From positions 214,936 to 278,935 of the forward strand of contig NZ_AUCN01000018.1 in NCBI RefSeq assembly GCF_000429785.1: a DNA stretch of 64,000 bases, read 5' to 3'. Each line of letters begins with the position of its first letter. Within the stretch, counting starts at the first letter, position 1. A program made the translations under genes and the position numbers. Under the pieces are notes generated by a model, which was not told the origin of the DNA, ran no database searches, and saw only the letters and a program-made list of their open reading frames with translations. This document shows, piece after piece, positions 43,314 through 52,682 of this stretch. The stretch is from Chitinibacter tainanensis DSM 15459. Its GTDB lineage: Bacteria; Pseudomonadota; Gammaproteobacteria; Burkholderiales; Chitinibacteraceae.

Positions 43314-44216
43314 ATGCCTAGGCCCGTTTTCTCTCCTGACCTGACTACGCTGTGTAAACCGATGCTGGCGCTCCTGATGGCGGCGAGTATGGGCAGTGCA
43401 CAGGCCATTGATCTGAATAAACTCTTGAGTGGCGAAAACCTCAATACTGCGATCAATATCCTGAGTAATGCCGGGGATGCGGCCAAGGCCAGCTCTGGCA
43501 ATCTGGGGCCCGAGCAGGAAGACGCACTGGGCCGCAGCGTGATGGCTAATCTGCTGGGCGCCGCACCACTGGTGCGCGATAGCGCCTTGCAGCGCTATGT
43601 GAATCAGGTGGGGCGCTGGGTGGCACTGCAATCAGATATGCCCAATCTGAACTGGCGGTTTGGCGTGATTGATAGCCCGAATATCAATAGCTTTGCCGCG
43701 GCGGGGGGCTATATTCTGATTACCCGCGGGCTGTGGGATAGGCTGGAAAACGAAGCGGAGCTCGCCAATGTACTAGCGCATGAAATCATCCACGTAACCC
43801 GCAAACACCAAATTAAAGCCATCGCCAGCAGCAAAACCCAGCTGGCCAGCAGCCAGCTTATTTCGCTGATAGCCGATTACAACAGCAATAAATCCTACTC
43901 CAAAGTGGGGGAAAAGCTCGGCAAAGCCGGCTCCGAGATTTTCGTGCGCGGGCTGGATAAAAACGATGAATTCGAAGCCGACCAGCTGGGTATGCAGCTG
44001 GCGGCCAAGGCCGGCTACAACCCGTATGCGATGGTCAGCGTCTTGCAGCTACTGGGGCGGGTTAATCCGGCCGATAGCACGGTGGCGCTGATGTTTAGCA
44101 CCCACCCCTCGCCGCAAGATCGCCTCAATAGCATCGATAGCGCGATTGGCGATAAGCTTGAGCCATGGGCCGAAGGTGTCGAAAACACTGCGCGCTTCAA
44201 TCAGGTAAAACGCTAG
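43314..44216 (+). CDS. M48-family zinc metalloprotease, periplasmic
   Basis: 300 residues. N-terminal hydrophobic segment (MLALLMAASMGSAQA, cleavage near residue 31). Zinc-binding HEIIH at 156-160 (VLAHEIIHVTRKHQ) and the third ligand in DEFEADQLGMQLAAKAGYNP near residue 221 are intact. It resembles BepA/LoiP-like proteases that police outer-membrane proteins. Its start follows GGAGGCGC. The last gene of the cyclase-SH3-protease operon. A second M48 protein is encoded at 57472. Confidence 0.88.
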   Translation: MPRPVFSPDLTTLCKPMLALLMAASMGSAQAIDLNKLLSGENLNTAINILSNAGDAAKASSGNLGPEQEDALGRSVMANLLGAAPLVRDSALQRYVNQVGRWVALQSDMPNLNWRFGVIDSPNINSFAAAGGYILITRGLWDRLENEAELANVLAHEIIHVTRKHQIKAIASSKTQLASSQLISLIADYNSNKSYSKVGEKLGKAGSEIFVRGLDKNDEFEADQLGMQLAAKAGYNPYAMVSVLQLLGRVNPADSTVALMFSTHPSPQDRLNSIDSAIGDKLEPWAEGVENTARFNQVKR

Positions 44217-44236
44217 GGCAAAAGGCTGATTTTTAC

Positions 44237-44266
44237 CGGCCGCGCCACGCTGCGCGGCCGTATAAT
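44237..44266. promoter_or_regulatory. hairpin and possible -10 before pepP
   Basis: CGGCCGCGC / GCGCGGCCG (9-bp stem, 44237-44260) follows the protease gene and may help end its transcript. TATAAT at 44261-44266 is a perfect -10 about 35 bases before pepP, but the -35 is poor. Confidence 0.4.
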
Positions 44267-44300
44267 CAGGGCATCATCTGACCAGCAACCGGATTGCCCC

Positions 44301-45620
44301 ATGCAACAGGATCAACTGATTAGCACCTGCCAGCAACGTCGCGCCAACTTGGCCAGCCAATTGACGCCCGGCGTGGTGATTATCCCAACCACTCAGGAAA
44401 TCGCCCGCAACGCCGACACCTGTTTTCCTTTCCGTTTTGATTCCAGTTTTTACTATCTAACCGGCTTTACCGAGCCCGATGCCGTGCTGGTGCTGGTGAT
44501 CGGTGAGGCGCGTACCGAGCAGATTTTATTCTGCCGCCCGAAAGACATCGAGCGCGAAATCTGGGATGGCTATCGCTACGGCCCCGCTGCGGCGGCCGAT
44601 ACATTTGGTTTTGATGCCGCCTACTCGATCGATGAGCTCGATCACAAAATGCTCGACATCCTATCCAACCAGCCGCGCATCTACTACCCGCTGGGCAAGG
44701 AAATGCGCTGGGATCGCCGAATTAACCGCTGGCTCAATGAAGTGCGCGCACTGGTGCGCACCGGCGTTACTGCGCCAGATAGCCTGATTGATGTGCGGGG
44801 CGTGGTGGATGAAATGCGCCTGCACAAAGACGAATTCGAGATCGGTATTTTACGCGCTGCGGGGCAGATCAACGCCCAGGCGCATATCCGCGCCATGCAG
44901 TTCACCCAGCCGGGCCAGTATGAATACCAAGTCGAAGCTGAAATTTTGCATGATTACTATCGCCAAGGCAGCCGTTTCCCGGCCTATGGCAGCATTGTGG
45001 CCGGTGGCGCCAATGCCTGCGTGCTGCATTATGGCGAAAACAATGCCCGCCTGAATGCCGGCGAATTATTGCTGATCGATGCTGGTTGCGAGCTACACGG
45101 CTACGCCAGCGATATTACCCGTACCTTCCCCATTAGCGGGCGCTTTAGCCCTGAGCAACGGGCGGTGTATGACATCACCCTCGCCGCGCAGGAAGCCGCG
45201 CTGGCGCATTGCCGCCCGGGCGACACCTGGAATGCGCCGCATGATGCGGCAACCCGCGTACTGGCGCAGGGCATGCTGGATTTGGGCTTTCTCACCGGCA
45301 GCCTCGATGAAGTGCTTGAAACCGGCAGCTACCGGCAGTTTTACATGCACCGCACCGGCCACTGGATGGGGCTGGATGTGCATGATGTTGGCAGCTACAA
45401 ACTCGATGGCAAATGGCGCTCGCTGCAGCCGGGCATGGTGCTGACGGTAGAGCCTGGCTTTTATATCCGCCCGGCCGACAATGTGCCGGCGGCATTCCAC
45501 AATATCGGTATCCGCATCGAAGATGATGTATTGATTACCGCCGACGGCTATGAAAACCTGACCGCCGATTGCCCGAAAACCGCCAGCGACATCGAGGCCA
45601 TCATGGCCGCCGGCCGTTAA
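44301..45620 (+). CDS. pepP: Xaa-Pro aminopeptidase
   Basis: 439 residues, PepP length. N-terminal creatinase-like domain (QRRANLASQLTPGVVIIPTTQEIARNADTCFPFRFDSSFYYLTGF), then the pita-bread catalytic domain with five metal ligands: the two Asp in IDAGCELHGYASDITRTFP, His in FYMHRTGHWMGLDVHD, Glu in LTVEPGFYIRP and Glu in IRIEDDVLIT. Removes N-terminal residues ahead of proline. It lies upstream of a ubiH-like gene, the pepP-ubiH order common in proteobacteria. Confidence 0.95.
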   Translation: MQQDQLISTCQQRRANLASQLTPGVVIIPTTQEIARNADTCFPFRFDSSFYYLTGFTEPDAVLVLVIGEARTEQILFCRPKDIEREIWDGYRYGPAAAADTFGFDAAYSIDELDHKMLDILSNQPRIYYPLGKEMRWDRRINRWLNEVRALVRTGVTAPDSLIDVRGVVDEMRLHKDEFEIGILRAAGQINAQAHIRAMQFTQPGQYEYQVEAEILHDYYRQGSRFPAYGSIVAGGANACVLHYGENNARLNAGELLLIDAGCELHGYASDITRTFPISGRFSPEQRAVYDITLAAQEAALAHCRPGDTWNAPHDAATRVLAQGMLDLGFLTGSLDEVLETGSYRQFYMHRTGHWMGLDVHDVGSYKLDGKWRSLQPGMVLTVEPGFYIRPADNVPAAFHNIGIRIEDDVLITADGYENLTADCPKTASDIEAIMAAGR

Positions 45621-45646
45621 TGGCTAAGCGCTAGCCCATCAGCCTA

Positions 45647-45669
45647 GCCGGCCCCGCTGCGGGGCCGGC
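45647..45669. terminator. GC-rich hairpin between pepP and ubiH-like gene
   Basis: A perfect 10-bp stem GCCGGCCCCG / CGGGGCCGGC with a CTG loop, 27 bases after pepP. There is no U-tract, so it may be a stability element rather than a terminator. Confidence 0.4.
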
Positions 45670-45733
45670 CGGCAAACTGGTACACTGCTGTTCTTGTCTG
45701 CTTTTTGGCGCGCCGCGCCGCACGGTTGAATCG

Positions 45734-46903
45734 ATGCAAAATCGCACTTTGCCTGCCCATGTCGAAATCTTGATTGTTGGTGGTGGCCCAGTGGGCGCCC
45801 TACTGCTGCAATTACTGCGGCAAAGCGGCCATGATGTCTGGCTGTGCGAAGCGCGTGCCAGCGTCGGCCCCGATCCACGGGCGCTGGCCATTGCGCAGGC
45901 CAGCATCACCGCGCTGCAAGAGGCCGGTCTGTGGTCGGCCTGCCTGCCCGCTACGCCCATTACCCATGTGCATGTCTCGCAAGCGGGCACACTGGGACGC
46001 ACGGTGCTGGCCGCGGAGGAACTGGGCCTCGCTCAGCTGGGGATGACCGTCCCCTATCAAGCGCTGGCCCAACACGCCCTCGATACCTTGCAGCGCGAGT
46101 CGGCACCTATCCTCACCGAAGCCAAGGTAACCCGCATTCGCCAGCTGGCGCGCTATGCGCAAGTCGAGATCGACACCCCCAGCGGCACACACGCGCTGAC
46201 ATGCCGGCTGCTGGTGCTGGCCGATGGCGGGCAATTGCTCAGCCAGTTGCATGATGTGCAGCAAACGGTGAAATCTTACCAACAACATGCGGTGCTGGCC
46301 CGGCTCACGCCCAAGCATCCTCACGGGGGTATGGCCTACGAGCGCTTTGCCGATGATGGCCCGCTGGCATTACTCCCCAATGGTATCGATTACACCTTGG
46401 TCTGGACGCAAAGTCCTGCCGCGGCGGCGGCGCGCCTGGCCATGCCGGATGCGGATTTTCTGGCGGCCGTTGGCGAGCGCTTTAGCGACCGGATTAGCGG
46501 CTTTAGCGCGGTGCATAAGCGAGCCAGCTGGCCACTGGCGCTGAAAACCCTCAACTCGGTCGTTGGCCAGCGGGTGGTTTTGATCGGCAATGCCGCGCAA
46601 ACGCTGCATCCGGTGGCGGGACAAGGCCTAAATCTGGGTCTGCGCGACGCGAGCACTCTGGCTCAGTTATTGGCCAATACCCCCAAATCCGAGCTGGGCG
46701 AGCCAGCGCTACTGCAGCGCTATCGCCAGCTACGCCAGCGTGATGCTGGCCTGGTGACGCATTTTACCGACAGCCTGATTAGCCTGTTTGATACCGCCAG
46801 CCCACCGCTCAAGCACGCCCGCTCGCTCGGTTTGCTGGCAATTGATCAGCTGGGCTGGCTGCGTAAAGGTTTTGCCAAACGAATGGTGTATGGTGCGCGC
46901 TAA
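45734..46903 (+). CDS. ubiH: UbiH-type FAD-dependent hydroxylase
   Basis: 389 residues. Dinucleotide fold EILIVGGGPVGALLLQLLRQ at 11-30, R-rich segment SVGPDPRALAIAQASI after the cofactor, and the second FAD motif VVLIGNAAQTLHPVAGQGLNLGLRDASTLAQLL typical of UbiH/UbiF/VisC. These add hydroxyls to the ubiquinone ring. UbiH versus UbiF assignment is uncertain, but pepP adjacency favours UbiH. A quinone-modifying RquA-like protein is encoded at 54831, so modified quinone metabolism is worth considering. Confidence 0.85.
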   Translation: MQNRTLPAHVEILIVGGGPVGALLLQLLRQSGHDVWLCEARASVGPDPRALAIAQASITALQEAGLWSACLPATPITHVHVSQAGTLGRTVLAAEELGLAQLGMTVPYQALAQHALDTLQRESAPILTEAKVTRIRQLARYAQVEIDTPSGTHALTCRLLVLADGGQLLSQLHDVQQTVKSYQQHAVLARLTPKHPHGGMAYERFADDGPLALLPNGIDYTLVWTQSPAAAAARLAMPDADFLAAVGERFSDRISGFSAVHKRASWPLALKTLNSVVGQRVVLIGNAAQTLHPVAGQGLNLGLRDASTLAQLLANTPKSELGEPALLQRYRQLRQRDAGLVTHFTDSLISLFDTASPPLKHARSLGLLAIDQLGWLRKGFAKRMVYGAR

Positions 46904-46927
46904 ACCCTGCCCAGTGAAGCCCGCCTT

Positions 46928-47806
46928 GTGACGACCCTTGCCCTGCTGTTCCCGATTATTGCGCCGGTACTGTTGATTGCACTGTTTGGCTGGGGTTATG
47001 CCCGCTGGCGGCCGATTGATATGAGCGCCACCAATCGGCTGAATGTCGAGCTGCTCTCGCCGCTCTTGGTGTTTAGCGCGATGACGCAAAAACACGCCTC
47101 CTTCACCGATTATGGCCCGCTACTGCTGGCGGTTTTAGTGGTGACATTAGGTTCGGGCGCGGTGGCATGGCTGGTGGCGCGCCAGCTGGGCTACGCCCGC
47201 TCGGCCTTTAGTGCCCCGCAGATGTTTACCAACACGGGCAATATCGGCCTGCCACTGTGGCTATTTGCCTTTGGCGAGGCACATTTTCCAGCTGCGATTG
47301 CGGTGTTTGTGCTGCTCAATCTGCTGCATTTCACGCTCGGCATCAAACTCTTTAACCGCCAGGCGCCACTACTCAGTGTGCTACAAACCCCGATGATCTG
47401 GGCCTTAGTCGCGGGCTTGGCCGTGCAGGCCAGTGGCTATCTCTTGCCGGAATGGCTGGCCAAAGCCATCAAGATGCTGGGCGAAGTGGCGATTCCGCTG
47501 ATGCTATTTGCCTTGGGGGTGCGAATGGCGCAATTTAAAGTCACCCGCTGGCGCGCGGGGCTGCTGGGCGGGCTGTTGTGCCCTGTGGTCGGTTTACTGC
47601 TGGCCTGGCCCTTAAGCCAGCTACTGCCCGCAGGCCAAGCCGGGATTTTATTGCTGTATGGCGCGCTGCCGCCGGCGGTGCTCAATTACCTGTTTGCCGA
47701 GCAATACCAGCAAGACCCCGAGCTGGTGGCGGCACTAGTGGTCGCCGGCACGTTGCTTAGCCTGATTTTTATTCCACTTGGGCTATGGCTGGGGCTGCCG
47801 CACTAA
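46928..47806 (+). CDS. AEC-family transporter
   Basis: 292 residues, GTG start, about ten membrane segments in two repeats. Segment LNVELLSPLLVFSAMTQK and MFTNTGNIGLPLWLFAFGEAHFPAAIAVFVLLNLLHFTLGI match the auxin efflux carrier/malonate transporter family, as does PLMLFALGVRMA. Likely moves a carboxylate, but the substrate cannot be told. The start is 25 bases after the ubiH stop, so co-transcription is probable. A GTG with a weak ribosome site lowers certainty on the exact start. Confidence 0.8.
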   Translation: MTTLALLFPIIAPVLLIALFGWGYARWRPIDMSATNRLNVELLSPLLVFSAMTQKHASFTDYGPLLLAVLVVTLGSGAVAWLVARQLGYARSAFSAPQMFTNTGNIGLPLWLFAFGEAHFPAAIAVFVLLNLLHFTLGIKLFNRQAPLLSVLQTPMIWALVAGLAVQASGYLLPEWLAKAIKMLGEVAIPLMLFALGVRMAQFKVTRWRAGLLGGLLCPVVGLLLAWPLSQLLPAGQAGILLLYGALPPAVLNYLFAEQYQQDPELVAALVVAGTLLSLIFIPLGLWLGLPH

Positions 47807-47824
47807 TTGAGCAAAGGGCATAAA

Positions 47825-50356
47825 TTAGCCCTGCACCGACTCCACTTCTTCCGCCCGCAAATGCATACCTTGTAGCCGGCGCATCAGATTTTCCATCTGC
47901 ACGGCCGTAAGTGGCCGCGAATAATAATACCCCTGCATCGAATCACAGCCAGCTTCGCGCAGGGCCTGCATTTGCGCCACCGTTTCAACACCTTCCGCCA
48001 CCACACTGAGGCCGAGTTTTTTGGCCATCGCAATAATCGTTTGCGCAATCGCCGTGTCATCCTGATCGGCGGGAATCCCTTCAACAAAGGAGCGATCGAT
48101 TTTCAGGATATCTAGCGGCAGGTTTTTCAGCTGCGAAAGCGAAGAATAACCGGTGCCAAAGTCATCGATCGCCAGGCTCACGCCCATCATTTTCAGCGCA
48201 TCCATAATCTGCACCGCTTCATTGAGGCGACGCATAATCAGGCTTTCTGTGACTTCTAATTCCAGCAAATACGGCGGAAAGCCGGTATCGGCCAACACCG
48301 TGGCCACCTGATCCACCAGCACCCCGGGCTTAAACTGCCGCACCGACAGATTCACCGCCATCTTGGGCACCATAATGCCGGCCTGGCGCCAGCTCTCGGC
48401 GGTGAGGCAGGCCTGGCGCAAAACCCAATGCCCGATCGGGATAATCATGCCGGTTTCTTCAGCCAGCGGAATAAACTCGGCCGGCGAAATCCAGCCCAAT
48501 TCCGGATGCTGCCAGCGCAGCAGGCATTCCATGCCGCTGAGCTGGCCAGTGGCCAGATTCATTTGCGGCTGAAACACCAGACTAAATTGCTGGCGCTCCA
48601 GCGCGAAACGCAGCGCCGATTGCAGCGAAAACTGCTGGCTACTTTCGCGATTCATTTCCTGCGCATAGAACTGCAGTGCATTTTTGCCCAGATCTTTGGC
48701 GCGGTACATAGCCAGATCGGCATTGCGCATCAGCTGCATGGCATGCGAGCCATCGTTGGGATACATGCTGATGCCAATCGAGCCGGTGACAAAGAGTTCC
48801 TGCCCATGCAGATGATAGCTTTCGGCCAGGGCCTGCAAAATACGCTCGGCCACTTGGGCGGCCTGATTGACCTGATGAATGTTTTCCAGCACCACAGTAA
48901 ATTCATCGCCGCCCAGGCGAGCGATGATGTCATCCTGCTTTAAATGCTGGCGCAGCCGCTGCGCTACAATCCGCAGGAGCTGATCGCCCACATCGTGACC
49001 GAGCGTATCGTTGATGGATTTAAACCGATCCAGATCGATAAACAGTAGCGCCAAGCCACGGCGCTTGGTGCTGGCGCGGGTGAGCGCTTGCGATAGCGCC
49101 TCATGAAAACCATTGCGGTTATACAGCCCAGTGAGCGAATCGTGGGTCGCCAGAAAAGTCGCCCTTTGCTCGGCCTGTTTGCGGCTGGTGTAATCGGAAA
49201 ACACACCCACATAGCGCGAGAGCCGGCCTTCGTGATCATGCACCGCGCTGATCGATAACCACGCCGGATACAGCTCGCCACTTTTGCGCTTATCCAGCAT
49301 TTCGCCTTCCCAGTGACCGTGGGCGCTGAGCTGCTCAAGCAGCATGCTCTGGTATAAATTGGGGTTGCCAGGGCGAGTATCAAAAATCCGCGATGGGCGC
49401 CCCACCGCTTCGCCTTCGCTATAACCGGTGATGCGGGTAAAGGCCGGATTGACGGCCAGCAGGCGATGATCGGCCGAGATCATCATGATGCCTTCCGAGG
49501 CATGCTGAAAGACTTGCTTGGCCACTTTGGCTTCGGCCATTGCCAAGGCATTTTCTCGGCGTACCACCGCCAGCCAGATCCCGGTTTGCAGCGCAATGAG
49601 CAACAGAAACTGCTGCGCCACCACCAGCCCATCGCTCATCACAGCCCGCACCGGCGCACTGGCCAAAATCAGCAAAATCACCGTGATCAAGAGGCTATTG
49701 CTGATCTGCCCCAGGCGCAGCGCAGCCCACACCATCAAGGGGAAGCACAGATAGGTAAACTGCAAACTGGCCACATCAAAGTTACCCAGCATCAGCATCG
49801 CGCCCGAGGCGGTGATGGTCACGACCGTGGTGGTTTCAATTAGCCAATTAGCACGCAGCAGCTTGCGATCCAGAATAAAGCTGCGATAACCGGTCACGCA
49901 CAGCAAGCAGGACAAGGTAAAGGCCAGCCAGCTCATGGGCGCCGAATGCGCATCCCAATGCCAGCCTAAGCTCGTGGCCAATAGCGTGTGCAGCAGCCAA
50001 AACAATGTAGCGCCGATTCCGCCACTACAGAGTAGGAGCTGCAAAGCGTCGCTGACCGCCCAGACGCTTTTCTGATAAACCGGGCGCAAGGCCACCGTGA
50101 TCGCCGCCACACTGGCGAGCTCTGCCAGCACCAAAGGTAGATTAGGCTGCAGCTCGGCTGGCAATAATTGCGCGGCCAAAACAGCTACACCCAGCCAGGG
50201 TATAACGCCAAAGCTCTTTTCCAACATGGCTAACAGCGCAATACCCACTGATAAATTCAATGGGCCATAGCTTTGCCCAGCTACCAACATGGTTTGATCG
50301 AGTAACGCGGCGCCTAAATAGCACAGAGGCCAGGCCAGAGCAGAAAGACGTTTCAT
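47825..50356 (-). CDS. membrane PAS-GGDEF-EAL c-di-GMP enzyme
   Basis: 843 residues. The first 265 are a multi-helix membrane sensor (about eight segments, MASE1-like). Next a PAS domain (about 275-395: VFQHASEGIMMISADHRLLAVNPAFTRITGY), a GGDEF domain with intact RLGGDEF (482-486), and an EAL domain reading ECL at 610-612 with other active-site residues kept: NLSVRQF, ELEVTES, AIDDFGTGYSS, LKIDRSFVEG, VAEGVET, MQGYYYSRP. It may both make and degrade c-di-GMP depending on the sensed signal. Divergent from the response-regulator partner at 50499 across about 140 bases. Confidence 0.92.
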   Translation of the reverse strand: MKRLSALAWPLCYLGAALLDQTMLVAGQSYGPLNLSVGIALLAMLEKSFGVIPWLGVAVLAAQLLPAELQPNLPLVLAELASVAAITVALRPVYQKSVWAVSDALQLLLCSGGIGATLFWLLHTLLATSLGWHWDAHSAPMSWLAFTLSCLLCVTGYRSFILDRKLLRANWLIETTTVVTITASGAMLMLGNFDVASLQFTYLCFPLMVWAALRLGQISNSLLITVILLILASAPVRAVMSDGLVVAQQFLLLIALQTGIWLAVVRRENALAMAEAKVAKQVFQHASEGIMMISADHRLLAVNPAFTRITGYSEGEAVGRPSRIFDTRPGNPNLYQSMLLEQLSAHGHWEGEMLDKRKSGELYPAWLSISAVHDHEGRLSRYVGVFSDYTSRKQAEQRATFLATHDSLTGLYNRNGFHEALSQALTRASTKRRGLALLFIDLDRFKSINDTLGHDVGDQLLRIVAQRLRQHLKQDDIIARLGGDEFTVVLENIHQVNQAAQVAERILQALAESYHLHGQELFVTGSIGISMYPNDGSHAMQLMRNADLAMYRAKDLGKNALQFYAQEMNRESSQQFSLQSALRFALERQQFSLVFQPQMNLATGQLSGMECLLRWQHPELGWISPAEFIPLAEETGMIIPIGHWVLRQACLTAESWRQAGIMVPKMAVNLSVRQFKPGVLVDQVATVLADTGFPPYLLELEVTESLIMRRLNEAVQIMDALKMMGVSLAIDDFGTGYSSLSQLKNLPLDILKIDRSFVEGIPADQDDTAIAQTIIAMAKKLGLSVVAEGVETVAQMQALREAGCDSMQGYYYSRPLTAVQMENLMRRLQGMHLRAEEVESVQG

Positions 50357-50498
50357 TGACAGCGGCGCGTAGCAAACAGAAGCAAATACGGAACACCATC
50401 TTTGCCGGTTTTAGGTCTTTCGTCCATGCTCGGCCATAATACTGAGGATTACGCCCAACATTTTGCGTTGTGAACTACAGCACTTTGACCAAAGATCC

Positions 50499-52670
50499 AT
50501 GAGCCAAGACTACCTGCAGTTCGCCCCGGAAGACCCACATCAGCAGCCTGGCAGCCCGCCCTGGCAGATTCTGGTGGTCGACGACGAAGAAGATGTGCAT
50601 CTGAGCACCCAGCTGGTGTTAAAAAACCTCCAGCTCTTGGGTCGCCCGATTGCGCTCTCGCACGCCTACAGCGGGCAGCAAGCCTTTGAGCTGCTGCGCC
50701 AGCGCAATGATTTTGCCGTCATCTTGCTCGATGTGGTGATGGAAGACGACTTTGCCGGGCTGGATTTAGTCGCGAAAATCCGCGGTATTTTGGGCCTGAA
50801 AGAAGTACGGATTATTTTGCGCACCGGCCAGCCGGGCTACGCCCCGGAGCCGGGGATTTTTAATCTGCACGATATCAACGATTACCGCCTGAAAACCGAG
50901 CTCACCAGCAACCGGCTCATCACCTCGATTTCCGCCGCGCTACGCAGCTATGAGCAAATCTGCACGCTGTCGAACAATCGCCGCGGGCTGGAAATGATCG
51001 TGCACACCGAAATGCAGCTGATGGAATGCCGCGAATTCGGTGAGTTTTCCCGCATTATTCTGGCCAATGCCAGCGCGATTTTTGGCCGTGAATGTCAAGG
51101 GCTGGTGGCACAACTGCCGACCGCGCCAGGCCAAACTGCCCTCATTGGCGCCATTAGCCCGGCGCTAGCCGCTCAGGCGGAGAGTATCTTGGCGCGCCGG
51201 CCCATCCCTAGCTCGAATCATCATTTTGATTCGCGGGAAATGTGGCTGCATTTGCAGGCGGGGCTTGATCAGGCCGTGATTTACCTGCAATTTGCCGCTG
51301 CACTCACCGAATTTGTGCACTTCGCTCAGCTGGCGAATGTGTTTGCTGCCAATACCTCGGCTTGCTACGGCCATTTGCGCCAGCTCGAACGCCTCAATTA
51401 TCTGGCCTACCACGACGAGCTTACCGGCCTACCCAACCGCCATGGACTCTTGGCGGCGCTTGAGGCGCGCAGTAGCTTGCAAGGCCAGAGCTTGGCGGTG
51501 CTGGATTTGAATCGGTTTGCCGACATCAATGATGCACTCGGTTACAGCACCGGCAATGCCCTACTGTGCGCCGTAGCCACCCGCTTAAATCAGCATTGCG
51601 CTGGCGCATCGGTGTTGCTGGCCCGCTTGGCGAACGATGTATTTGCCCTTTGCGGGCCGCAAAGCCTGATTAATCAGGAGGCATTATTCGCGCTATTTAA
51701 AGCGCCGCTCCAGGTTGCGCAGCACGCACTCCCCGTGCAGATTGCGCTGGGCCTGCGCAATATTGAGCAGGAAAGCACCACCGGAGCTCAATTGCTCGAA
51801 CAAGCCCATATGGCGCTCAATCAGGCCAAACATAACCCGCCACCACAATGTGCGCTGTTTAACCCGCAGATGGAAGCCCAAACCCGCTGGCGGCATGAAG
51901 TGATTCAGCAGCTGCGCGCGGCCTTTGCCGCCGATCAGCTGCAATTGTGGTTCCAGCCACAACTGGATCTGGGTAGCCGGCAGATTTGCGGGGTGGAAGC
52001 TTTGCTGCGCTGGCCGGGTGAACAAGGCTTTGTGCATCCGCCGGCGGTGTTTATCCCGCTGGCCGAATATGCCGGGCTCATTATCGAACTGGGTGATTGG
52101 GTCCTGGAGCAAGCCTGCAAGGCCTATCAGCAGCTGGCCGCGTGTGGTGTGGGCCATGTGCGCATTGCGGTCAATATCAGCATGGTGCAATTTCGCAGCG
52201 GACTGCTGCTCGAGCGCATTCAACAGCTCCTGGCGCAGTATCAAGTACCCGCACGCGCCTTAGAGCTGGAAATCACCGAAAGTATCGCGATGGACGAGCC
52301 AGAAACCGTCCGCCAGCAATTGGCCAGTTTGCGCGCGCTGGGGCTGGAAGTGGCCATCGATGATTTTGGCACCGGCTATTCATCGCTGGGGCAGCTGCGC
52401 ACACTGTCATTTGACCGGCTAAAAATTGATAAGAGCTTTGTTGACGATCTGGCCAGCTCAGGCAACAGCCTGTATGTCGAGATGATTATTGCGCTGGCGC
52501 GCCGTCTAAATCTGGCCACCGTGGCCGAAGGGGTTGAAACCGCCGCGCAAGCCGCGCGTCTGAAAGCGCTGGGCTGCGATATCGGCCAAGGTTATTACTT
52601 TGCCAAACCGATGCCCTTGGCCGCCTTGTGTGACTGGGTAGGTAGCCAAGGCGCTGCACCAGCGCCCTAA
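50499..52670 (+). CDS. response regulator with DUF3369, degenerate GGDEF and intact EAL domains
   Basis: 723 residues. REC domain (22-150) with phosphoacceptor D78 (VILLDVVMEDD) and K132. A DUF3369 sensory-like domain follows (about 155-290: NRRGLEMIVHTEMQLMECREFGEFSRIILANASAIFG). Then a GGDEF domain whose signature reads ANDVF at 378-382 and cannot bind GTP normally, and an intact EAL (EAL at 500-502, NISMVQF, ELEITES, AIDDFGTGYSS, LKIDKSF, VAEGVET, IGQGYYFAKP). It is probably a phosphorylation-controlled phosphodiesterase. ATG 50499 is preferred over an in-frame TTG upstream. No histidine kinase adjacent. Confidence 0.92.
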   Translation: MSQDYLQFAPEDPHQQPGSPPWQILVVDDEEDVHLSTQLVLKNLQLLGRPIALSHAYSGQQAFELLRQRNDFAVILLDVVMEDDFAGLDLVAKIRGILGLKEVRIILRTGQPGYAPEPGIFNLHDINDYRLKTELTSNRLITSISAALRSYEQICTLSNNRRGLEMIVHTEMQLMECREFGEFSRIILANASAIFGRECQGLVAQLPTAPGQTALIGAISPALAAQAESILARRPIPSSNHHFDSREMWLHLQAGLDQAVIYLQFAAALTEFVHFAQLANVFAANTSACYGHLRQLERLNYLAYHDELTGLPNRHGLLAALEARSSLQGQSLAVLDLNRFADINDALGYSTGNALLCAVATRLNQHCAGASVLLARLANDVFALCGPQSLINQEALFALFKAPLQVAQHALPVQIALGLRNIEQESTTGAQLLEQAHMALNQAKHNPPPQCALFNPQMEAQTRWRHEVIQQLRAAFAADQLQLWFQPQLDLGSRQICGVEALLRWPGEQGFVHPPAVFIPLAEYAGLIIELGDWVLEQACKAYQQLAACGVGHVRIAVNISMVQFRSGLLLERIQQLLAQYQVPARALELEITESIAMDEPETVRQQLASLRALGLEVAIDDFGTGYSSLGQLRTLSFDRLKIDKSFVDDLASSGNSLYVEMIIALARRLNLATVAEGVETAAQAARLKALGCDIGQGYYFAKPMPLAALCDWVGSQGAAPAP

Positions 52671-52682
52671 CTACACAGCCCC

